This document shows, piece after piece, positions 1 through 5,351 of a DNA stretch of 6,310 nt. Location: contig JBCDBL010000169.1 of assembly GCA_039183635.1 (NCBI GenBank), positions 1 to 6,310 on the forward strand, given 5' to 3'. The notes beneath the pieces are model-generated. The model was not told the origin of the DNA. It saw only the letters and a list, made by a program, of their open reading frames with translations, and did not search any database. How positions within the stretch are numbered: the first letter of the stretch is position 1; every line of letters begins with the position of its first letter. The translations under genes and the position numbers were made by a program. Origin of the DNA: JBCDBL01 sp039183635. Lineage in GTDB: Bacteria > Pseudomonadota > Alphaproteobacteria > Caulobacterales > Parvularculaceae.

Positions 1-351
1 CGTCTTGCTGAAAACTCCAAAGACAGCAACTCATACACCCAGCAAGTCCGCTGGCATCTCCACCGAAGATTGTCAGGCGGCAAGCCGAACCTTGCAAACA
101 TAGCTGAGGATATGGCTGTCAGCGAGCGATCGCTGCAAAGACACCTTCGCCAAGAGGGTTATAGTTTCCAAACCATCCTCTCAGAAACTCGACACGAGCT
201 GGCGAAAGAATATCTGGCTCAATCAAACTTGGAGTTCTCGGAGATCGCATTCCTTCTGGCCTACGAAGATCAAGGGTCGTTCTTCCGAGCCTTTCAGAGG
301 TGGGAGAATCGGACACCCTCAGAGTGGCGCGAAGCTAACAAAGCAGATTGA
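1..351 (+). CDS. AraC-family transcriptional regulator, C-terminal DNA-binding part (5' end outside window)
   Basis: The frame is open from base 1 to a TGA at 349-351, giving 116 visible residues. They form the two helix-turn-helix units of an AraC/XylS DNA-binding domain. The first HTH is at about residues 31-53 (ANIAEDMAVSERSLQRHLRQ) and the second at about 79-101, followed by the usual family ending RTPSEWR (104-110). The first ATG- or TTG-type start inside the window would cut into the domain, so the real start lies upstream and the sensor domain is missing from view. The SERSLQRHLRQEG wording resembles AraC members that carry an N-terminal arabinose-binding-like domain of the OruR/ArgR kind, but that is inference. 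It probably acts in the cytoplasm as a one-component activator; its target and ligand are unknown. It converges on the DUF1801 gene and so is not in an operon with anything shown here. Confidence 0.93.
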   Translation, partial: RLAENSKDSNSYTQQVRWHLHRRLSGGKPNLANIAEDMAVSERSLQRHLRQEGYSFQTILSETRHELAKEYLAQSNLEFSEIAFLLAYEDQGSFFRAFQRWENRTPSEWREANKAD

Positions 352-663
352 GGCCATCAGTGAGTCGAAGCTGCCGTTCAAGTCAGCCGCAGCATAGAAC
401 ATTCCGGGCTCGAAGCAGTCGTAAGCGGCGAGGTGTTCAAAAGGAACGCGGCCTGAGCATAACGGGCATGGCGCATGCGCAGTGTCAGAACCCACGACTT
501 CAAAAAGTTCGCGCCACAGGCGCGAAGAGGGTTCGGATCCCCTTCATAGGCCGCTTGGCGAAAGAGCGCAGGCGCCTTTGCCCGTTTTCACACTTCTTTA
601 TGCGCTCTCTTCTTTAAAAGTGCAGCGAGGACAACGCTCAATAAGGCACTCAGTACGGACGCC
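352..663. other. Intergenic stretch between convergent genes
   Basis: No convincing gene was found here. Open frames cross it on both strands, but they have no recognisable domain, no good ribosome binding site and an arginine/serine-rich composition typical of chance frames. It holds a perfect 10-base palindrome GCGCATGCGC (471-480), the minus-strand terminator listed separately, and a weaker bulged hairpin at 557-582 followed by CGTTTT on the plus strand. That hairpin could end the AraC transcript about 200 bases after its stop codon. Confidence 0.6.
502..526 (-). terminator. Rho-independent terminator for the DUF1801 transcript
   Basis: Bases 508-515 (TTCGCGCC) and 519-526 (GGCGCGAA) form a perfect 8-bp GC-rich stem with a 3-base loop. 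Read on the minus strand, the stem is followed by one C and then five Ts (506 down to 502), the classic intrinsic terminator layout. It lies about 140 bases beyond the stop of the DUF1801 gene, so it would end that transcript and possibly read-through from the operon upstream. On the plus strand the stem has no T-run, so it is not a good AraC terminator. Confidence 0.65.
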
Positions 664-1041
664 TCAGCAATCGATTGCGACGCCTTCCCGCCACATCGCA
701 ACTGCTTTTGCGATAAATTTTTGCAGGTCCGCGTCTTCAAGGTCAGATGTTTTGCGAAATCGAATACATCCCTTTCCCAAACTGAACTTCGATAAAAGCT
801 CATGATCAGGATCGACCAAAGAAATGTTCCCCACATATAAGCTTACGTAAGCACGCTGAGCATTGAGGTGGAACAGTTCTTCTTCCTCAGAACCGTAGGC
901 GAGCATTTTATAGTTGATGCGTTCAACCAGCTCCGGCGCCGCCGCAAAGAGTAAATCTCGAATTTTAAGCAAATGGGCCTTTCGCCAGTCGTCTTCCAGC
1001 GCCTCCAAGTAAGCGGCGGGCGTATGGGCGTCATATTGCAT
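664..1041 (-). CDS. DUF1801 (YdhG-like) domain protein, 125 aa
   Basis: This small cytoplasmic protein has no signal peptide or membrane segment. Three features match the DUF1801/YdhG-type fold: the opening helices (YLEALEDDWRKAHLLKIRDL, residues 11-30), a central segment reading HLNAQRAYVSLYVGN (58-72), and the late motif LGKGCIRFRKTSDL (88-101). The biochemical role of the family is poorly known, so no activity is assigned. The frame stays open upstream to 1149, but that would overlap the protease gene. Family homology begins right at the ATG at 1041, which has an AAAGG about 10 bases upstream, so I chose that start. It lies 85 bases downstream of the protease gene on the same strand. It may be read from the operon or from its own TATAAT box; a terminator follows at 502-526. 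Confidence 0.82.
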   Translation of the reverse strand: MQYDAHTPAAYLEALEDDWRKAHLLKIRDLLFAAAPELVERINYKMLAYGSEEEELFHLNAQRAYVSLYVGNISLVDPDHELLSKFSLGKGCIRFRKTSDLEDADLQKFIAKAVAMWREGVAIDC

Positions 1042-1071
1042 GATATTAGCGCCTTTGTGCGTAATGTGGTT

Positions 1072-1103
1072 TGTCAAGACTGGGATTGCCGACATGACAA
1101 GAC
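1072..1103. repeat. Pair of 9-bp direct repeats upstream of the DUF1801 gene
   Basis: TGTCAAGAC (1072-1080) and TGACAAGAC (1095-1103) differ at one base. Their starts are 23 bases apart, about two helical turns. They lie in the leader or promoter region of the minus-strand DUF1801 gene, just downstream of its candidate -10 box, where a repressor could bind. The regulator is unknown, and chance similarity is possible for units this short. Confidence 0.35.
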
Positions 1104-1107
1104 ATAA

Positions 1108-1113
1108 ATTATA
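1108..1113 (-). promoter_or_regulatory. Candidate -10 box (TATAAT) for the DUF1801 gene
   Basis: The minus strand reads TATAAT, a perfect sigma-70-type -10 hexamer, in the gap between the protease gene and the DUF1801 gene. It would put a transcription start near 1101, giving a leader of about 60 bases. No good -35 hexamer sits 16-18 bases upstream. A TTGACA on the minus strand (1077-1072) lies on the wrong side and has no matching -10. The call therefore rests on one hexamer. Confidence 0.35.
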
Positions 1114-1126
1114 CATAATCCGTATT

Positions 1127-2206
1127 TTATCTTGCTGGCAGGACCTCAAAACCTTTTACCCTAGAAATATCGCCAGTCACCTCAATTCTCATACTCCGTA
1201 TTGCGCGTTGTTCGTAAAATTCATACTGAATGTCGCCAACACGATTGCTAATTCTAACTGGCATTTTCTCCCATTGCCCTGCAACAGGCTCCGGATACGC
1301 CGACCCGTAAACCTCAACCCCTGAAACACAGCTATTCCTTGAAGAGTGCATACGCTGAAACTTATGCAACAGCCCGGAACATTTGACCCTTAAACCGCGG
1401 GCGAATGCATGTTGCTCTGCAATTTGAAGTAGCACCGTCATGCCGGATGTAACGGAGCCTCCGCCTAGGAAACCTCTTCGCGGCACACCCCTTTCGATGC
1501 TTATAACTCGAATGTTATCCGGTCCAATTGAAATATTGTTGGCAAGAGGGGAAATGCGGTCAGCCAGCACCTCAATCGCTTGATCAATATGAACTACACT
1601 TGCAACGCCATTTAGATCAACACGGGTGATCATGCCGAGAGGGTATCTGAAACCGCCACTGCCCACGGCAACCATTAATCCGCTATCTGATTGCAAAAAC
1701 GCCTGATTTGAATGTTGAGGCTTTACTCTGATAATAGCAGGCTCAATCTGCAAGGTATCCAAATCTAAGTAAACTTCTTCAACGCCTCCGGCCACGCCGA
1801 CAATTTTCCGAGCCGCCAGATAATTTTTGTTTACAGTACTGTTTGTTATTAATTGGGAAAGCCTTGTCAATGAGGCCGTTTCGGCACCCATGATGCCTTT
1901 GATGCACAGATTGTTGTAACTATATTCGGGTCTTCGTCGCGCTTTGTGCGTAAGCACAGCGATGTCCTGACTGTCATCTTGAGCCACAAGCCGCACGTCA
2001 TAGCGCACCCCTTTTTGCGTAATTATTTCTACGGACTTTCCACCATGCTTGAGAATATGATTTACAGTCAGTACGTAGCATGTTCCATCAACATCAAAAG
2101 CGAAGCCCTGCCCGACAACGCGTCCCGATTGAACCAAAACCGGCTCGGACAAGGCCGATGACGCCGTCAGCAAAGTAAATAGGGCGATGAAAAATCTAGT
2201 TTTCAC
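1127..2206 (-). CDS. Exported trypsin-like serine protease with an extra C-terminal domain, 359 aa
   Basis: The start is GTG at 2206, preceded by AGGAG with a 6-base spacer; this Shine-Dalgarno overlaps the stop codon of the upstream gene. Residues 1-20 look like a Sec signal peptide ending in ASSALS, so the product should act in the periplasm or outside the cell. The chymotrypsin-fold triad is visible: His50 in VLTVNHIL, Asp81 in QDIAVL and Ser175 in QSDSGL. The residue two before the serine is Ser173, where GDSG proteases usually have glycine. Residues from about 220 to 359 are not needed for a protease core and are unassigned; the ending (MRIEVTG at 339-345, then GFEVLP) vaguely resembles a discoidin-type beta strand. 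Cysteines are at 43, 101, 276 and 293, so both halves could hold a disulfide. This is the last gene of the three-gene operon. Protease family membership is well supported; substrate is unknown. Confidence 0.85.
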   Translation of the reverse strand: MKTRFFIALFTLLTASSALSEPVLVQSGRVVGQGFAFDVDGTCYVLTVNHILKHGGKSVEIITQKGVRYDVRLVAQDDSQDIAVLTHKARRRPEYSYNNLCIKGIMGAETASLTRLSQLITNSTVNKNYLAARKIVGVAGGVEEVYLDLDTLQIEPAIIRVKPQHSNQAFLQSDSGLMVAVGSGGFRYPLGMITRVDLNGVASVVHIDQAIEVLADRISPLANNISIGPDNIRVISIERGVPRRGFLGGGSVTSGMTVLLQIAEQHAFARGLRVKCSGLLHKFQRMHSSRNSCVSGVEVYGSAYPEPVAGQWEKMPVRISNRVGDIQYEFYEQRAIRSMRIEVTGDISRVKGFEVLPAR

Positions 2207-2215
2207 GTTCAGCTC

Positions 2216-3214
2216 CTATTTTAACCGCCAGTAGCCGATGAAAGTTACAAGCGCGGCGCCTGTAAGTAGAAAAATATAGATTTTTCGAAGGTTAGGATCG
2301 CCTGCAAGTTGCGCGGCAAGGTCAATAGAAAAACAATCGGGGCTTAAACTTGGCGCAGAGCGTACAGACAAACTTAGCTCAGCCGGCAAACAGTGCTTGG
2401 AAACGTCGCCAACCATTGGCGTAGGCGCAAAAACCGCAAGCGCATCTGCATTTGTGGCGGCATTCATAACACCGCCTGACTGCTGTGTATTTGGGTCAAA
2501 ATCTATAAACCCCCACCAAGGTACAAAGTTTCTTTGACGATCTAAAGCATAAGAGATTTGACTTCCCGCCGGAATGGAGAATTGACTCGCCAAATAAAGG
2601 GAGTTGGCTTCGAACGGCCCGCCAATCATGGGCACTATATACATGATGCGTTGCGAAGAGCGCCCAAAAACAGAAACTTCACCGCTTTTTAAAACCCGTG
2701 GGGTTTCGCCCTGTGCAGTTTGATTGAACAACTGATCGCCAATTTGCAAATGGCCGTTAAGCGGCATTCTTATTGGTTCGGAAGCACCGCATTCAGCATC
2801 TGAAGGATCGATAATAAGTCGAATGTAGTTTTCGTATGCAACAACCGCCCCCATATCAACACGTAAGGAAGAGGGGCCATCAACCGAAACGGCTAAAGCG
2901 CCTGTTCGCGTAAAATCATAATACACGGTACTGTCCAATTTGGGGGACAACAGTATGTCTTCCAAACACCGCCCAGTATCCATATCGCGCGCAACAGGTA
3001 GCTTGACCGTTGCCGAAAACGGATTGGAAACCCTTATTGCAACCGTTTCAGTCACGCCTTTTATACTGATCATTGTGCGTGGAGAGGGAATTGAGATAAC
3101 CAGAAAAACTATTATCAATAAGAGGGTTAGCGAAAAATAACGCCCCCGCATTATATCTTTTAAGGATCTCGAAACCGTAACAAGTCTATGCCCGAATTTC
3201 TTAAGACGCCTCAT
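2216..3214 (-). CDS. Bitopic membrane protein with a large extracytoplasmic domain, unknown family, 332 aa
   Basis: I do not recognise the family. The protein starts with a basic cytoplasmic tail (residues 1-26, rich in Arg and Lys), then a hydrophobic helix at about 27-42. A long domain of about 265 residues, probably rich in beta strands, follows, then a second hydrophobic helix at about 312-329 ending YWRLK. Positive charges at both ends predict both termini inside and the large domain outside the cytoplasmic membrane. Four cysteines (83, 142, 275, 294), all in the outside domain, could form two disulfides. The ATG start at 3214 has AGGGG 7 bases upstream. It begins 4 bases after the stop of the preceding gene and ends 9 bases before the protease gene, so the three are surely co-transcribed. 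It may be a membrane partner, substrate or anchor for the protease; this is inference from context only. Confidence 0.8.
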   Translation of the reverse strand: MRRLKKFGHRLVTVSRSLKDIMRGRYFSLTLLLIIVFLVISIPSPRTMISIKGVTETVAIRVSNPFSATVKLPVARDMDTGRCLEDILLSPKLDSTVYYDFTRTGALAVSVDGPSSLRVDMGAVVAYENYIRLIIDPSDAECGASEPIRMPLNGHLQIGDQLFNQTAQGETPRVLKSGEVSVFGRSSQRIMYIVPMIGGPFEANSLYLASQFSIPAGSQISYALDRQRNFVPWWGFIDFDPNTQQSGGVMNAATNADALAVFAPTPMVGDVSKHCLPAELSLSVRSAPSLSPDCFSIDLAAQLAGDPNLRKIYIFLLTGAALVTFIGYWRLK

Positions 3215-3218
3215 AGTT

Positions 3219-3947
3219 CTACCCCTGTGGGAAAAGCGTTACATGATAAAACTCGTTAAGAGGCGGTCCTATGCGAGGTATAATCTCAATTTTCAAACGC
3301 CCGCGTTGCGGGGCTTGCACCTTCACTAAATCCAATGTGCAAATCGTATCGAAAGCAACAGATCGAATCGGAGGTGCTTGCAGACAGCTTGCCGAAACGG
3401 TATCGCCGTCCGTGTCGGTTATACTTGCATGAACGCGCAATGCTCTGCGGGAATTAACTGAAATGGTGAGTATGGAACTCTCTGCACCGAATGATATTGG
3501 GGCGAATTCTGTATCAGAATCCGCAAAGCAGCTTTCGCTTGACATTAAAAATCCGGCAAAATTCAACTGAGAATAAGCTTTTACCTTACTCAAATGACGC
3601 CAGGCGCCTTCAGGAACAATCGGAAAAATTCCATTTTGCGGAGGAAGATTGACAATACCCTCTGCAGTGTAGAGACCATCTTGCGTCGATGCAATGTAGC
3701 ATGCTTTTTTATAGGTATTGCTAAAGCCCACCACGCCTGAAATTTTTGAAAGATTGACTTTGCCTTCTGGCGCTCCGAGCTGAAGCCCGACAAGCGTGGT
3801 TCCAGACACATTAGAATAGTCAGTGAATTGTTCTTGGATCTGTCCGTAAATTTCTTCAGCTTTAGGCTTGACGGCCGTAAGCATTACGTAAAACAAATAT
3901 AAAAGCGCAGCTAGTATTGTGAGGCGCTTATTTTTAATTTGCTGCAT
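3219..3947 (-). CDS. Exported protein of unknown family, first gene of the operon, 242 aa
   Basis: I do not recognise the family. A short basic start (KNKR at 5-8) leads into a hydrophobic stretch at about 9-25 and then AVKPKA. It can be read as a signal peptide cut near residue 30 or as an uncleaved membrane anchor. The remaining 210 or so residues look soluble, with alternating beta-type segments; DTDGD (178-182) resembles a calcium-loop-like acidic cluster but is too short to call. Four cysteines (83, 140, 188, 203) all lie in the exported part. The ATG at 3947 has a strong GGGGGAG about 6 bases upstream, and a promoter follows the expected layout at 3981-4009. The gene ends with TAG 4 bases before the membrane-protein gene. 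Being first, it may be made in the largest amount. No function can be assigned. Confidence 0.8.
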   Translation of the reverse strand: MQQIKNKRLTILAALLYLFYVMLTAVKPKAEEIYGQIQEQFTDYSNVSGTTLVGLQLGAPEGKVNLSKISGVVGFSNTYKKACYIASTQDGLYTAEGIVNLPPQNGIFPIVPEGAWRHLSKVKAYSQLNFAGFLMSSESCFADSDTEFAPISFGAESSILTISVNSRRALRVHASITDTDGDTVSASCLQAPPIRSVAFDTICTLDLVKVQAPQRGRLKIEIIPRIGPPLNEFYHVTLFPQG

Positions 3948-3980
3948 TTTCTGCTCCCCCGCCCCTTAGTTTGGCAGACA

Positions 3981-4009
3981 CTTATAGGTCGATGAAACAG
4001 AACAAGCAA
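3981..4009 (-). promoter_or_regulatory. Sigma-70-type promoter of the three-gene operon
   Basis: On the minus strand TTGCTT (4009-4004) and TATAAG (3986-3981) are separated by exactly 17 bases. The -10 matches five of six consensus positions; the -35 matches the important TTG. Transcription would start near 3975, leaving a leader of about 28 bases before the ATG at 3947, which has room for the strong Shine-Dalgarno sequence. Confidence 0.6.
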
Positions 4010-4102
4010 TTTTTGCGCACCACAAACCGGTGATGTATCCAACTTTGGAATAATTTTAAAATGTAGTTCCGCTTTCAAGCTAGAGGTTCTGCAAACAGGA
4101 CC

Positions 4103-4130
4103 TTGACTACGGGCTCAATGCGCGAAAAAT
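4103..4130 (+). promoter_or_regulatory. Candidate promoter of the metal-handling module
   Basis: TTGACT (4103-4108, five of six to TTGACA) is followed 16 bases later by AAAAAT (4125-4130, four of six to TATAAT). The predicted transcription start near 4137 would leave no leader for a TTG start at 4139 and so favours the TTG at 4181. The promoter diverges from that of the minus-strand operon; the two -35 boxes are about 94 bases apart. Confidence 0.4.
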
Positions 4131-4140
4131 AGTTATATTT
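4127..4140. promoter_or_regulatory. AT-rich dyad overlapping the start of the metal module transcript
   Basis: AAATA (4127-4131), GTTA (4132-4135) and TATTT (4136-4140) form an inverted repeat with a 4-base centre, placed over the -10 and predicted start site. A metal-responsive repressor such as one of the Fur/Zur type would fit this position, but the match to any known box is loose and the assignment is a guess. Confidence 0.25.
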
Positions 4141-4180
4141 GCAGAAGACGATTAATCGCCGATATGGTCAGGTCCGGACT

Positions 4181-4552
4181 TTGACTAAACAATTTGCAAG
4201 ACTGGCAAAGACGGCGTTGCTTTGGACGGCCCTGCTTATGCTTTTGCTCTCGGCCCCATTGCGCATCGTCGCACATATGGGAGCCGAACCGCACAGCGTT
4301 GGGTACAAACCGACGCAACACGCCGCCCATGACCATAGCGACCATCACCACCACCATGATGAGGCGGCCGCGCTGTTAGAAATTTTACATGGCCATAGCC
4401 ACCATCAGGGCGACCATGATCATGCAACTGCTTTTTTCATCGCCGCCCACGTCGCCAAAGATCAGGTGACAAAGCCTCTTGCGGAGAACGGCCCGGCCGT
4501 TACATACGCTGGCCGAACCCTCAGCGCTCCAAACCCTCCTCCTCGCGTCTGA
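4181..4552 (+). CDS. Small histidine-rich exported metal-binding protein (DUF2946/CopL-like), 123 aa
   Basis: A basic start and a hydrophobic stretch at about 11-28 form a signal peptide or anchor. Two histidine clusters follow, at residues 50-59 (HDHSDHHHHH) and 70-81 (HGHSHHQGDHDH). Fourteen histidines fall between residues 47 and 81, with several aspartates. Such runs bind nickel, cobalt, zinc or copper outside the membrane. The length, single hydrophobic start and proline-rich end (NPPPRV) recall DUF2946 and CopL-like proteins, but the core is mostly low-complexity so the family is tentative. The frame has no ATG before the histidine region. TTG at 4181 has AGGT 7-8 bases upstream and fits the promoter; TTG at 4139 would add 14 residues but has no Shine-Dalgarno and sits at the predicted transcript start. 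It lies 59 bases before the HupE-like gene and is probably co-transcribed as its metal collector. Confidence 0.75.
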   Translation: MTKQFARLAKTALLWTALLMLLLSAPLRIVAHMGAEPHSVGYKPTQHAAHDHSDHHHHHDEAAALLEILHGHSHHQGDHDHATAFFIAAHVAKDQVTKPLAENGPAVTYAGRTLSAPNPPPRV

Positions 4553-4607
4553 CAATCGGGGTCCTTTAGGGCCCGCAATTGTTATGTTCAACACGATTTT
4601 GGAGGGT
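4533..4607 (+). promoter_or_regulatory. Possible SD-sequestering structure between the His-rich and HupE-like genes
   Basis: ACCCTCC (4533-4539), in the last codons of the His-rich gene, is fully complementary to GGAGGGT (4601-4607), the Shine-Dalgarno of the HupE-like gene. Between them is a 6-bp hairpin, GGGTCC (4559-4564) with GGGCCC (4569-4574), closed by the loop TTTA and containing one G-U pair. Ribosomes finishing the His-rich gene would open the long-range pairing, which would couple translation of the two genes. The pairing is visible; the regulation is inference. Confidence 0.3.
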
Positions 4608-4611
4608 CTTT

Positions 4612-5337
4612 ATGACCATGCTCACCCGTACGCGGAATGGGCCGGACCTGCTGTCCTGGTTTCTTATCACCGCTTTTTTTATTTTGTTTCTCACGGCCAA
4701 CACCGCAACAGCCTACGCCCATGCCGTAACGCTCGGCGACAAAGGCTACATACAAGAGGTGTCGGGCGTGCGCCTCATTCCGTTTATCTACCTCGGCGCC
4801 AAGCACATGGTGACGGGATACGATCACATCCTGTTTCTGCTGGGCGTTATATTCTTTCTATGGGGTATGAAACAGATCGCGACCTATGTCAGTTTGTTCG
4901 CCATCGGACATTCAACGACCATGTTGGCCGGCGTATATTTCGACTTCGGAATATCCAGCTACATCATCGACGCCATTATCGGCTTTTCTGTGGTTTACAA
5001 GGCGCTTGACAATTTGGGCGCCTTTAAGGCCTGGTTCGGCGTTCAACCAGACACCAAAATCGCGACCCTCTTGTTCGGCTTTATGCACGGTTTTGGGCTC
5101 GCCTCCCGCCTGATCGAATATGACGTCGCACCGGAGGGCAAATGGGTCAACCTTATCGCCTTTAACATCGGCGTGGAGGTTGGCCAACTTCTCGCCCTCG
5201 CCGCAATACTCACCGCAATGACGTACTGGCGTCGGACCAACGCTTTTGTCCGCCAAGCCTATGCCGCCAATGTTTTGATGATGACCGCAGGTTTCGTCCT
5301 GATGGGCCTTCAAATCACCGGCTATTTCGTCTCTTAA
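4612..5337 (+). CDS. HupE/UreJ-type metal permease, 241 aa
   Basis: This polytopic inner-membrane protein belongs to the HupE/UreJ family, whose studied members move nickel or cobalt. A signal-like hydrophobic segment (13-36, ending AYAHA) is followed by about six membrane helices. The family signature HX5DH is intact: His65, five residues, Asp71-His72, then ILFLLG. Other conserved polar spots within helices are His100-Ser101 (FAIGHS), Asp120 and the SVVYKALDNLG segment (126-136), His159 (FGFMHGFGLA) and Glu189 (NIGVEVGQ). It is short for the subgroup, lacking the long extracytoplasmic N-terminal domain some relatives carry. The start is the ATG at 4612, with GGAGGG 5 bases upstream; a TTG at 4579 in the same frame would swallow that site. 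A second in-frame ATG lies at 4618. The gene sits between the His-rich gene and the anchor gene. The metal could also be zinc, and neither metal nor direction is proven by sequence. Confidence 0.9.
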   Translation: MTMLTRTRNGPDLLSWFLITAFFILFLTANTATAYAHAVTLGDKGYIQEVSGVRLIPFIYLGAKHMVTGYDHILFLLGVIFFLWGMKQIATYVSLFAIGHSTTMLAGVYFDFGISSYIIDAIIGFSVVYKALDNLGAFKAWFGVQPDTKIATLLFGFMHGFGLASRLIEYDVAPEGKWVNLIAFNIGVEVGQLLALAAILTAMTYWRRTNAFVRQAYAANVLMMTAGFVLMGLQITGYFVS

Positions 5338-5351
5338 CGTTTACGGAGAAT

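Noticed and set aside
527..545. GGGTTCGGATCCC looked like the T-arm of a tRNA
   Set aside because: The loop lacks the expected A at position 58, the stem has a mismatch, and no acceptor, anticodon arm or CCA end can be built around it.
482..805. Open plus-strand frames between the AraC gene and the DUF1801 gene (also 348-617)
   Set aside because: They have no domain, no ribosome binding site and an arginine/serine-rich composition, and partly lie opposite the well-supported DUF1801 gene.
1042..1149. Longer start for the DUF1801 protein at 1149
   Set aside because: It would overlap the end of the protease gene. The extra 36 residues have no family similarity, while homology starts exactly at the ATG at 1041.
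4479..5009. A 176-codon plus-strand frame across the end of the His-rich gene and the permease gene
   Set aside because: It is out of frame with the permease, which has strong family motifs; the translation is cysteine/arginine-rich with no domain.
4912..5313. A 133-codon minus-strand frame opposite the permease gene
   Set aside because: It is a shadow of the permease coding sequence with no recognisable domain.
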